Shown here: piece by piece, positions 51,474-58,368 of the stretch
Layout of the letters: each line of letters opens with the position of its first letter
Numbering within the stretch: position 1 is the first letter of the stretch
NCBI GenBank assembly: GCA_965204415.1
Contig: CBDBEL010000003.1
Span: 682,001 to 746,000, forward strand
Reading direction: 5' to 3'
Length of the DNA: 64,000 nt
Origin: Aldehydirespirator sp965204415
Lineage (GTDB): Bacteria > Actinomycetota > Acidimicrobiia > Acidimicrobiales > Aldehydirespiratoraceae
Program-made: the position numbers and the translations under genes
Notes under the pieces: model-generated
The model's database searches: none
Told to the model about the DNA's origin: nothing
What the model saw: only the letters and a program-made list of their open reading frames with translations

Positions 51474-52030
51474 ATGCCCACATCCGTTCCAGTCCCCGCC
51501 GCCGAGATGACCCAATCACCCGAACACATGCCCGATGAGCCCGCCGCCCGCAACCGCCGACGCCGCAGAACCGGCCGGGCGCGCCCCGGGGCTGATCAGA
51601 CGGGCGCGGGCCGCCGCGAGACCCGTCTCAGTCCAAGACTCCGTTCATGACCGTCATCGTCCTTCTCGCCACCGGCTTAATCGGCTTCGTGCTACGCGAC
51701 CTCAACAGCATCGAAGCCGACATCGACGGCTTCAACACCGAAGTCGCCCAACTCCACACCAACGTCGCCCTACTCCACACCGAAGTCGCCCTACTCCACA
51801 CCAAAGTCGCCCAAATAGACGCCAGATTCGACGACGTGGACGCCAGATTCGCGAAACTCGAGACGGAGGTGGACGCCCGGTTCGACGCGCTGGAGGCGGG
51901 CCAGCAGGAGATCGCGCTCACGCTTGTGGCGCTGGTCGCATACCTCAGGGCCGACGAAGGAGTCGACGCCGCCCTCGCCGGCCGACTGGCGGACCCCGCC
52001 GCCGGCGCCGGCACAGACCCGAGTCCGTAA
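51474..52030 (+). pseudogene. membrane-anchored coiled-coil protein, copy C, frameshifted
   Basis: The start block MPTSVPVPAAEMTQSPEH at 51474 is intact, but the frame then breaks twice: the ATADAAEPAGRAPGLIRRAR block is in a second frame and the TM and coiled coil in a third. A usable protein could still start at 51647 (MTVIVLLATGLIGFVL, TM then heptads) and run 127 residues, ending GAGTDPSP. Its heptads have degenerated into LHTNVALLHTEVALLHTKV, giving a different repeat register from A and B. Either a decaying copy or a shortened variant. Confidence 0.65.
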
Positions 52031-52410
52031 CACACGCGCCAACCGCATTGACGGAACGATCCCGCGGCACGCGGTCGCAGAGTTGGCCGGTGGGTTGCGA
52101 CGGGCCGTGGCGTTGAGCGGGCCCGCCGACCCCGACACCACCGCGGGGACGCCGACCGCAGGTGCCGGAGCACCGTTGAGAGGGCCTGCCGCCTCGGCCG
52201 ACTGACCGCGACGCCGCCATTCGCAGTGGCCGGTGATTCCGGGTCTGCATCGCGGCGCGGGCGAGGAGCGGGATCCTTCGCTTCGAAATGTTCGAACTAT
52301 GGGGGTTGTCCCTATCGCGATACCGCTATAGCTTCTCACCCGGCCTAATCCGATTCTCATACACCGGTCACTCAGGTACTGCCCACCAATCCACAGAAGG
52401 AACCAATTCA
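52031..52410. other. non-coding gap with promoter-like region
   Basis: 380 bp without a convincing gene. The last 130 bp hold TTCGAA-ATG-TTCGAA (52282-52296), the palindrome TATCGCGATA (52313-52322) and a -35/-10-like TTGTCC (52306-52311)/TATAGC (52327-52332) with 15-bp spacing, ahead of the pilin-like gene at 52411. Nothing else seen. Confidence 0.4.
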
Positions 52411-53412
52411 ATGACAGTTCTACTGCTAGCTGTAGCGGTCCCCGGCCTGCTCGCAATCGCGTGGCTCGGAGGGCGGCGAGTTCAATCGACGCCGCTGGCC
52501 AGGTCGTTGGCCCTCGCCCGGGGCGCCGACACCCGGGGCATCGCCCTCCAGACGGTGATCATCATCGTCGTGCTCCTCGCCATAGCCGGTGCCGTAGCGG
52601 GAGTACTGCTCTCCAGAGGGAGTGAAGTCACCGCTGAGCTAGCGGCGTCTGATGTCACCGTTACCAGTATCGAGACTCAGGCGGAGTGTGAGAGCTTCTC
52701 TATGGGCGCCGAGCAAGGTGCCTGGACCGCCGCCACCACCACATGCATTTGGCAGCATGATGACGTGGAAAGGGTGTTCTGCTTGCGTATTGGTGGCACG
52801 TTCGACAGTGACCACAAACGCAGCAGAACAACCAGGACGGCGACGCCGACAATACCGACGACAAGTGCACCGTTACCTGATCTGATCCTCGCGCAGAGCG
52901 GCTCGGCTACCGGGCCCCTCTGCGATGACGTGGCCCTTGCCTCCCGACCGATCCGGCGCCGATGTCGGATCGGTCGGGATGAGCGGGGGGAGGCGCTTCC
53001 GGTCGCCATCCTGTTCGTCGGGGTGCTCCTCACCGTCCTGATCGCTGTTCATGTGGTGATCGTGTCGGTGGCCCGCTCCGCGGTGCAGTCGGCGGCCGAC
53101 CGAGCGCTGGTGGCGGCCCAGTCCGCCGACCCCCGCGACGTCGACTGCGAAGGTGTGACGCGGCCCGACCGGGAGTGCCGGGGCATCCTGGAGGCCCGGC
53201 TGGCCATGCTGGCGTCCAGGGGCTCCGTCATCGAGACCCAGCTGCCGGCGGTGGAGGTGCACGATGAGCGGGGCACCGTCACGGTGCTGGTGTTCGGAGC
53301 GGTCATCTCGCCGGTGCTGGGCGACATCGAACTCATCGGGCAGGCCTGCGGGCCCCTCGACAGCGTCGCCGTCTCCGAACTCACCGACAACGCCGAGGTC
53401 TGGCGATGCTGA
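52411..53412 (+). CDS. pilin-like/TadE-like membrane protein with two prepilin-type segments
   Basis: 333 residues from the ATG at 52411, with AGAAGGA upstream. There are three hydrophobic segments: an N-terminal TM, a prepilin-type helix RGIALQTVIIIVVLLAIAGA, and after a Thr/Pro linker a TadE-type helix (RDERGEALPVAILFVGVLLT). The first half could be the major Flp-like pilin and the second a TadE-like pseudopilin in one chain; a single unbroken reading frame links them. An alternative is two genes fused by a lost stop or an indel. It precedes and overlaps the next pseudopilin gene by seven bases. Confidence 0.65.
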   Translation: MTVLLLAVAVPGLLAIAWLGGRRVQSTPLARSLALARGADTRGIALQTVIIIVVLLAIAGAVAGVLLSRGSEVTAELAASDVTVTSIETQAECESFSMGAEQGAWTAATTTCIWQHDDVERVFCLRIGGTFDSDHKRSRTTRTATPTIPTTSAPLPDLILAQSGSATGPLCDDVALASRPIRRRCRIGRDERGEALPVAILFVGVLLTVLIAVHVVIVSVARSAVQSAADRALVAAQSADPRDVDCEGVTRPDRECRGILEARLAMLASRGSVIETQLPAVEVHDERGTVTVLVFGAVISPVLGDIELIGQACGPLDSVAVSELTDNAEVWRC

Positions 53413-54074
53413 CCTGCCGAGCCCGCACCACCCGGTCGGCAGCGGGCACCAGGGACGGCCCGGGTGCCTCCGGCCGCGGCCTCGACACAGCAACGACCTC
53501 CTCGGAGGCCGCGGGACAGTGTCCACGGCTCGGCTTCAGGGTCGGCTCGGAGGCTGCGGGGGCCGGAGCCGTCGCGGCGGCCCGACCACGGCACCGGCGC
53601 GACCAGGCCGGGTCGGGGACGGCCATCGGGGTGGCGATCATCTTCCCCATACTGATGCTGGTGATCGTGTCGCTTCAGGCGCTCATCGACACGTCCCGCA
53701 TCGAGCAGTCGATCCAGACCGTCGCCCACCGGGCCGCCCGTACCGCGTCGCTGTGCTGCCACAGCACCGACGACGCCGCCGAGGCGGCCCGGGCCAGCCT
53801 CGCCGCCGCGAGAGACGCCAACGCCCGCAACCGGATCCTCTGCAACAACGACTTCGCGGGCGACGCCATCGTCATGTTCCTCGACGTGGACGGCAACGAG
53901 GTGCCGGTGGCCGCCGACGGGGTGGTCCCGTCCGGCGGCACGGTGTACGTGTTGGTGGAGTGCCGGCTGCCCCCGCAGTGGCTGGGCGGCTACGGCCTGC
54001 CCGGACTCGACGTCGAGCGTCAGGCGTGGGGCGTCGCGTCGGTGGACCCCTACCGCTCCCGCATAGGCGTATGA
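53406..54074 (+). CDS. TadE-like pseudopilin
   Basis: 222 residues from the ATG at 53406, overlapping the previous gene by seven bases. After an about 75-residue Arg/Ala/Gly-rich leader the prepilin-type helix QAGSGTAIGVAIIFPILMLV appears (about 67-86), followed by SIEQSIQTVAHRAARTAS-like helical sequence typical of TadE and an exported C-terminal domain with Cys (CCHSTDDAAEAA; RILCNNDF). TadE proteins are minor pseudopilins of the Tad apparatus. The leader is long for the family. Confidence 0.7.
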   Translation: MLTCRARTTRSAAGTRDGPGASGRGLDTATTSSEAAGQCPRLGFRVGSEAAGAGAVAAARPRHRRDQAGSGTAIGVAIIFPILMLVIVSLQALIDTSRIEQSIQTVAHRAARTASLCCHSTDDAAEAARASLAAARDANARNRILCNNDFAGDAIVMFLDVDGNEVPVAADGVVPSGGTVYVLVECRLPPQWLGGYGLPGLDVERQAWGVASVDPYRSRIGV

Positions 54075-54155
54075 GCGGCCCTCGGTACCCGGCGCGGCGA
54101 AAGGCTCGGCAGGCGTGAACGCCCCCAGGCTCGGCCCGGCGACGGGCCGGCAGGC

Positions 54156-54756
54156 ATGAGCGCCCTCGGCACCACCCAGGGCCGGCGACCGCCGCGGGCC
54201 CGCGACCTGGCGACCCGGCGACGCTCCGGCGACCTCTCCGGGGGCGGCGGGTTCTTCAGGCTCGTCGGCGCGGCCAGAGCCCGCGGCGCGGGCGGGGGCC
54301 GGCGACGAGCGCGGCGACTACGCCATATTCATCGCGGTGATCGCGTCGGCGCTGCTGCTGTTCGGCAGCATCGCCTACGACGCCCCCCGGCTCATCGCCG
54401 CCCGCCAGAACGCCCTCCACGAAGCCAACGAGGCCGCCCGGGTGGCCGCGGCCACCATCGCCGCGGGCGGCACCGTCCAACAGGCCCGCGACGCCGCTCA
54501 GGACCGCCTCGACATGGGCCTCGCCCTCTACGGCCGGCCCGTCCTCCTGACCGACCTGGACTGCGTCGGCACCCTCGTGCAGGTCAGCGTGATCACCAGC
54601 TACGTGTTCCGGGGCGCGGTGCTCTCCGCCGGCATCGGCCGCCAAGCCATCGAGGCCCGCGGCGCGGCCGAGGCCTTCCTAGTGCTGCCCGGCAACCAGC
54701 AGAGCCAGCTCAACCACCTCGCCGAGTGCCCCCTAGACCCCGCCGCCCGCCCCTGA
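54156..54756 (+). CDS. TadG/TadE-like pilus protein, probable frameshift
   Basis: The membrane part (GDYAIFIAVIASALLLFGS onward, in part) reads in one frame to a stop at 54754, giving about 139 residues from a GTG at 54337 that would cut the helix. A basic leader starting MSALGTTQGRRPP at 54156 is in another frame. A one-base indel near the GGGGG run at about 54295 would join them into a normal about 200-residue TadE-like protein (IAARQNALHEANEAARVAAA as helix). Reported as one gene with a frameshift; real or sequencing error cannot be told here. Confidence 0.55.
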
Positions 54757-54869
54757 CCCGCCGCACCCCGAGCCCTCCGCTCGCGGCGGCCATCAACCTC
54801 GCCATAGCTGGGAACACGAGTCGTTCGACATGACCTTGGTCACGTACTCGTGACTGCCGCCAGGCGACG

Positions 54870-55745
54870 TCAGTCGACCGCCGCGGCCAGCTGATCGTTG
54901 CTCGCCCAGCAATAGCTGACCCTCTCGAGTTCCTCGGCTGCCTCGCCGATGTCGGATTCCAAAGCAGCGTCGAAGCGATCGTGGAGCACATCCCTAGGAC
55001 AGTGAGGGCCTGCACCCATCCAATGGAAGTCGCCCAGTTCCTCGTCATGGAAGAGCGCCGCGTCCTCGGGGGAGGTGTAGTTGGCCCTGAACCACTCGAT
55101 CATGTCCTCGACGCTGGCGATCCTGCCGTCGGCTGCGGCGAGAGCGAAGCGCGCCAGCCAATCAAGCCGGTCGGGCGACGGAGGATCCGACGCCAAGCCG
55201 TGGGCGATCGCGTCGCGCCGCCTGGCGAAGTCGTCCAACTCGGCTGCCTGGTTGTCGCTTATCACGCCGTGGATGGCGAGATCGTGGATCAGGGTGCGGG
55301 GCGGGACAGGGCCATCCGGTGCGGCGTCCAGGTCCTTGCTCAACCGCAGGAGGGCGCCTTCAACGGCCGACCAAAGGAGCATGACCGCGCCGTCGGGAGA
55401 CACGTCGACGACTCGCCGGGCTTCCTCGACTCGACGCACACTGTCGTCACGGTCCGGGGCCGGCGGCGTCGTCTCAGGCTCGTAGGTGACGATATCGAGC
55501 CGCCAACCAGGCTCCTTCGCGATGATCTCGGCCAGGCAGGCCAGCCTGTCTCGCGTTCCGTTGCCCATGTCGGCCGGGCGCACCTCAACGACGACGGTCT
55601 CACCGGCGCGCCGCGCCACCGCGTCGGCCACAAAGCCATCGAATGGAGGCGCGAGACGGTGCTCGAAGCTCAATTCGTAGCCGTCGTCCTCGTAGCGGGC
55701 CTTGACCCGATCAAGAGCCTTGAGGGCAGCGTGGGCGGCTGTCAT
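54870..55745 (-). CDS. REase-like plus HEPN-like protein
   Basis: 291 residues. The N-terminal part (about 20-90) has a restriction-endonuclease-like beta pattern: YELSFEHRLAPPFDGFVADA then VVVEVRPADM with a D/E...ExR-type core (E54, R56). It resembles the REase_AHJR-like family. The centre holds a HEPN-type motif R177-x4-H182 in RRRDAIAHG, seen in RNA-cutting toxins. Together this fits a defence or toxin gene, but no partner is adjacent. The preceding 110 bp separate it from the pilus genes. Function is inferred only from the motifs. Confidence 0.55.
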   Translation of the reverse strand: MTAAHAALKALDRVKARYEDDGYELSFEHRLAPPFDGFVADAVARRAGETVVVEVRPADMGNGTRDRLACLAEIIAKEPGWRLDIVTYEPETTPPAPDRDDSVRRVEEARRVVDVSPDGAVMLLWSAVEGALLRLSKDLDAAPDGPVPPRTLIHDLAIHGVISDNQAAELDDFARRRDAIAHGLASDPPSPDRLDWLARFALAAADGRIASVEDMIEWFRANYTSPEDAALFHDEELGDFHWMGAGPHCPRDVLHDRFDAALESDIGEAAEELERVSYCWASNDQLAAAVD

Positions 55746-55876
55746 AGGAACGCGAGCCTATCCCGAGCGCCCGCCACTCGATGACGGCCCGGGTGCCGGG
55801 CCAGGTTCAAGGTATGCATATCCATGCCTAACCGCTATTCTGGGCACAAGTACGGAACAACACAAGGAGCAGCTTG

Positions 55877-56170
55877 ATGGAAGAACATATGCTCAACAAT
55901 ATCTACGAACTATTGGATGCGGTGGCCCAGTCTCTGAAAGAGATCACAGAACGGCTCGGTCGGCTGGAAGATCGGCTCGGTCGGCTGGAAGATCGGTTCG
56001 ATCGGCTGGAAGATCGGTTCGATCGGCTGGAAGGTCGGTTCGATCGGCTGGAAGGTCGGTTCGATCGGCTGGAAGCAAACCAGAAGGTCATTCTGACCGC
56101 CCTCGAGAAGATCGTAGACCGTCTCGAGGATCACGAGAAGCGGATCCTCCGACTGGAAGCCGCCACCTGA
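55877..56170 (+). CDS. heptad-repeat coiled-coil protein
   Basis: 97 residues from the ATG at 55877 (AAGGAG eight bases upstream). The central part consists of six near-perfect seven-residue repeats of RLEDRFD/RLEGRFD type, encoded by a 21-bp tandem DNA repeat (55952-56075). Such DNA can gain or lose units and so change coiled-coil length. The C-terminus (VILTALEKIVDRLEDHEKRI, shown in part) is also a helix. No TM. It may assemble as a trimer or tetramer; no known family. Confidence 0.7.
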   Translation: MEEHMLNNIYELLDAVAQSLKEITERLGRLEDRLGRLEDRFDRLEDRFDRLEGRFDRLEGRFDRLEANQKVILTALEKIVDRLEDHEKRILRLEAAT

Positions 56171-56285
56171 GACGGCCCTGCCAGGAACATGGCTTCCGTT
56201 CCCGACCGCGCAAGTCGCACAGCTGCGGTAGTGGGAAGCCGACGCAAGAAACAGGGATGAGGCCGGGACTTTGCGAACCTGCACC

Positions 56286-56549
56286 TCATGAAGTCCTGCC
56301 TAGATGTTCTCCCAAGAGAAGCCTGCGTCGGAGTTCGGTCGCGGCCTCCGCTGCCCGTTCGGGATGGTCCTTCAAGTCGAGATAGGCCTGCACCGGATGC
56401 ACGCAGCGGATCCCGTCCACCGGCTCCGCTCCAAGGAAAACGGCGTCGTCATTGGGCACAACCAGCCAACTTGCGCATTTGTGCAAGTCATATAGTTTAG
56501 ACAAGTCAAGCCTCCGCGGGTCTGTCAGGAGCGGGGTGGAGGGTGCCAA
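56286..56549 (-). pseudogene. AbiEi-like antitoxin C-terminal remnant
   Basis: 87 residues, TTG start, with VDGIRCVHPVQAYLDLKDHP and AAEAATELRRRLL, the conserved end of AbiEi-family antitoxins (normally about 200-350 residues). The winged-helix N-terminus is missing and no AbiEii nucleotidyltransferase is nearby. The first half has low-complexity and lower-GC sequence (LSKLYDLHKCASW), so the 5' end is scrambled. A remnant of a type IV toxin-antitoxin gene. Confidence 0.5.
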
Positions 56550-57029
56550 TCGACGCCCTCAATATCGCGGGCGGCCAGCGAGGGACCCCCGACACTGGTG
56601 GCCGCCTCTGCTACCCCGCCCTCGCGCCGATGTGGAACCTACCGACCCGACGGTCTCGTCGGCATGAACGCCCCCGGCACCGCCACCGCGCCAGCCAGTG
56701 CCGGTTCTTCTGGTTGCCTCTGTAGGGGCATCTTCTCCCTATATTTGTTCTAGAACAAAAAGCCCTATAACTCTGCAAACCCCTTCCCGCCGCTGAGTCT
56801 CCGAGCTCTCGCCGCCGCAGGCCCTCGAAGGCGACCGATTCATCGCCATAGCGACGGACCTTAGAAACGCGATCTAGGCGAGGGACCACTGGCACTGGTG
56901 GTCGCCCCTGCTACCCCGCCCTCGCGCCGCCGCGGAACCTACTGTCCCGACGACCTCTCCCGGGCTGGGGGTCGTCGGGAGCGGGGAAGTGGTCGTCCAG
57001 GGTGCACCCGGCGACCACGCTGTCGGCGG
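56550..57029. other. gene-poor gap with dispersed repeat copies
   Basis: 480 bp with no convincing gene. It contains two copies of a repeat (56578-56660 and 56878-56980) that reads GCGAGGGACC, then ACCCCGCCCTCGCGCCG and GGAACCTAC; a third copy of its right half lies at 58262-58320. The stretch between the copies has lower GC (TTTGTTCTAGAACAAA at about 56744-56759). Confidence 0.6.
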
Positions 57030-57437
57030 TCACTGCGGCCGTGAGGACTGCGGCGGCCCGCCAGGTGGGCCGATGAGGCCGAGGTACTCCAGCACGCGCA
57101 TCTGCACCTCGCGGAGCTTGTCGGCCGTGAGGGCGCCAGTGCGGTCCTGCAGGGCCGTCTTGGGAATCGCCTGGAGAGCTGGCACTCGGATCCAACATTT
57201 CTTGGGAACGTTGGCCTCGCCAGCAGCGAGTCTCACACATAGCTCAGTGCGGAATTGCGTCGAGCTAGACGCGGGGCAGCCCAAGACCACCTGCCAATTC
57301 GGATCGCTGTTGAAGCGAAGATCGCTGAGCACCACGAAGGGCCGGCGCTCATCATGCACGCTACGGCTCCGTCCGTCGTCGAGGGATACGGCTTCGTCCG
57401 CGACCCAATAGACGCCGCCCCGGATCGGCGCGCTCAC
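57030..57437 (-). CDS. PemK/MazF-like toxin
   Basis: 135 residues from a GTG at 57437. The N-terminal RGGVYWVAD, the arginine-rich loop, RRPFVVLSDLRFNSD and the LREVQMRVLEYLGL end match the MazF/PemK endoribonuclease fold; the GAALTADKLREVQ-like ending is typical. Such toxins cut single-stranded RNA at short motifs. It starts two bases after the Panacea-type gene ends, so the two form one toxin-antitoxin unit with the antitoxin first. Confidence 0.75.
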   Translation of the reverse strand: MSAPIRGGVYWVADEAVSLDDGRSRSVHDERRPFVVLSDLRFNSDPNWQVVLGCPASSSTQFRTELCVRLAAGEANVPKKCWIRVPALQAIPKTALQDRTGALTADKLREVQMRVLEYLGLIGPPGGPPQSSRPQ

Positions 57438-57439
57438 AG

Positions 57440-58087
57440 CTATTCGCCGAGCAGAATCTCGTTCGCCCGCGCTCGAGCCGCGCGTAGCGGTTCGAGGACC
57501 TCCTCGCTGCAGCCTGACGGTGCCGGGTCGTCGTCGACAACATGGTCATCCAACATCCGCTGGAATCGGGCCAGGGTCTCCGTCGCGTCGGGAATCGGGC
57601 GGCGCTCCCCGAGGTCGAGGATCGCTTCCCTTTGCCCGTTGGCCTTGGCTTCGCGCATGGGTTCCGTCTGGTACGTGAGATTCATCAGTTCGGTGGCGCT
57701 GTGGTGGCCGTGCTCGGCAAGAACTGCGTCGAGATGCTCCACAAACCTGTCGGCGCTCTCGGCACCGCTGCGATCGATCGGGGGTGCTGACAAGTGGTAC
57801 TCCGCACTGCCGTACCAGTTGCTCGTCGCATCCATCTCGATGTCGCCGTTGGCGACCAAGTCACCCTCGACGCGCTTCAGGCTGTTGGCAAAAGGGCCGT
57901 AGTGACGCCATTGCCACACCACACCCGAACCCGACACGCCGTCACGCTCCACGGACCGCAAGTCAGCCAAGTACAGGAGCTTGGCAACCTTCGTGCGGCT
58001 CATCCAGAGGTCCCGAGCGGCTGCCAGGCCCAGCAGTGCCTTCATCGCCTCCGACGCGCGGCACTCGTCTGTACGCAAACGAGCCAC
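57440..58087 (-). CDS. Panacea-domain antitoxin (SocA/DUF4065-like)
   Basis: 215 residues from a GTG at 58087, chosen because a -10 box TATACT ends seven bases upstream, giving a leaderless transcript; an ATG at 58045 is an alternative. The Panacea domain is seen at about 20-130: MSRTKVAKLLYLADLRSVE, VVWQWRHYGPFANSL and EELMNLTYQTEPM-like region. This antitoxin fold is known to pair with many unrelated toxins; here the partner is a MazF/PemK-like protein two bases downstream. The C-terminal part is charged and helical. Confidence 0.75.
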   Translation of the reverse strand: MARLRTDECRASEAMKALLGLAAARDLWMSRTKVAKLLYLADLRSVERDGVSGSGVVWQWRHYGPFANSLKRVEGDLVANGDIEMDATSNWYGSAEYHLSAPPIDRSGAESADRFVEHLDAVLAEHGHHSATELMNLTYQTEPMREAKANGQREAILDLGERRPIPDATETLARFQRMLDDHVVDDDPAPSGCSEEVLEPLRAARARANEILLGE

Positions 58088-58093
58088 GAAGCG

Positions 58094-58099
58094 AGTATA
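58094..58099 (-). promoter_or_regulatory. -10 box for Panacea antitoxin
   Basis: TATACT (reverse strand 58099-58094) is seven bases from the GTG start, fitting a leaderless transcript. A TTGAGG lies 21 bases farther up, longer than ideal. Confidence 0.4.
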
Positions 58100-58368
58100 A
58101 GCCGTCGCCGGCTCTCGATGCCTCAATGCACCTGCTCCCTTCGCTCGAATACGGCAACGCTCATAGCGAATCACAGACGTATGACAAGCCGGGATGGTGT
58201 GCCCTGCGTTCCCCGCGGGCTCGTTTGATCGGTCTCAGGCGGTGTTGGTGGCGTCGCAGAACTCGCCCTCGCGCCGCTGTGGAACCTGCTGATCCGACGA
58301 CCTCTCCCGGGCTGGGTCGTGCGCGGGAGGTGGTGCCGGCCGGCGGCCGCGGACACTACCCTGCCGGC

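Larger units (their letters stand above)
49941..52030 (+). repeat. tandem triplication of a coiled-coil gene with its promoter
   Basis: Three units of about 700-712 bp start at about 49941, 50640 and 51352. Each has the same upstream block (palindrome, AACGAGCCTTGCCACCGGGC, GGAGG) and coding start MPTSVPVPAAEMTQSP. Units 2 and 3 are nearly identical upstream; unit 1 is more diverged, and unit 3 has frameshifts. Confidence 0.9.

Noticed and set aside
55952..56075. CRISPR-like short repeat array
   Set aside because: Repeats are contiguous 21-bp units without spacers and encode perfect heptads.
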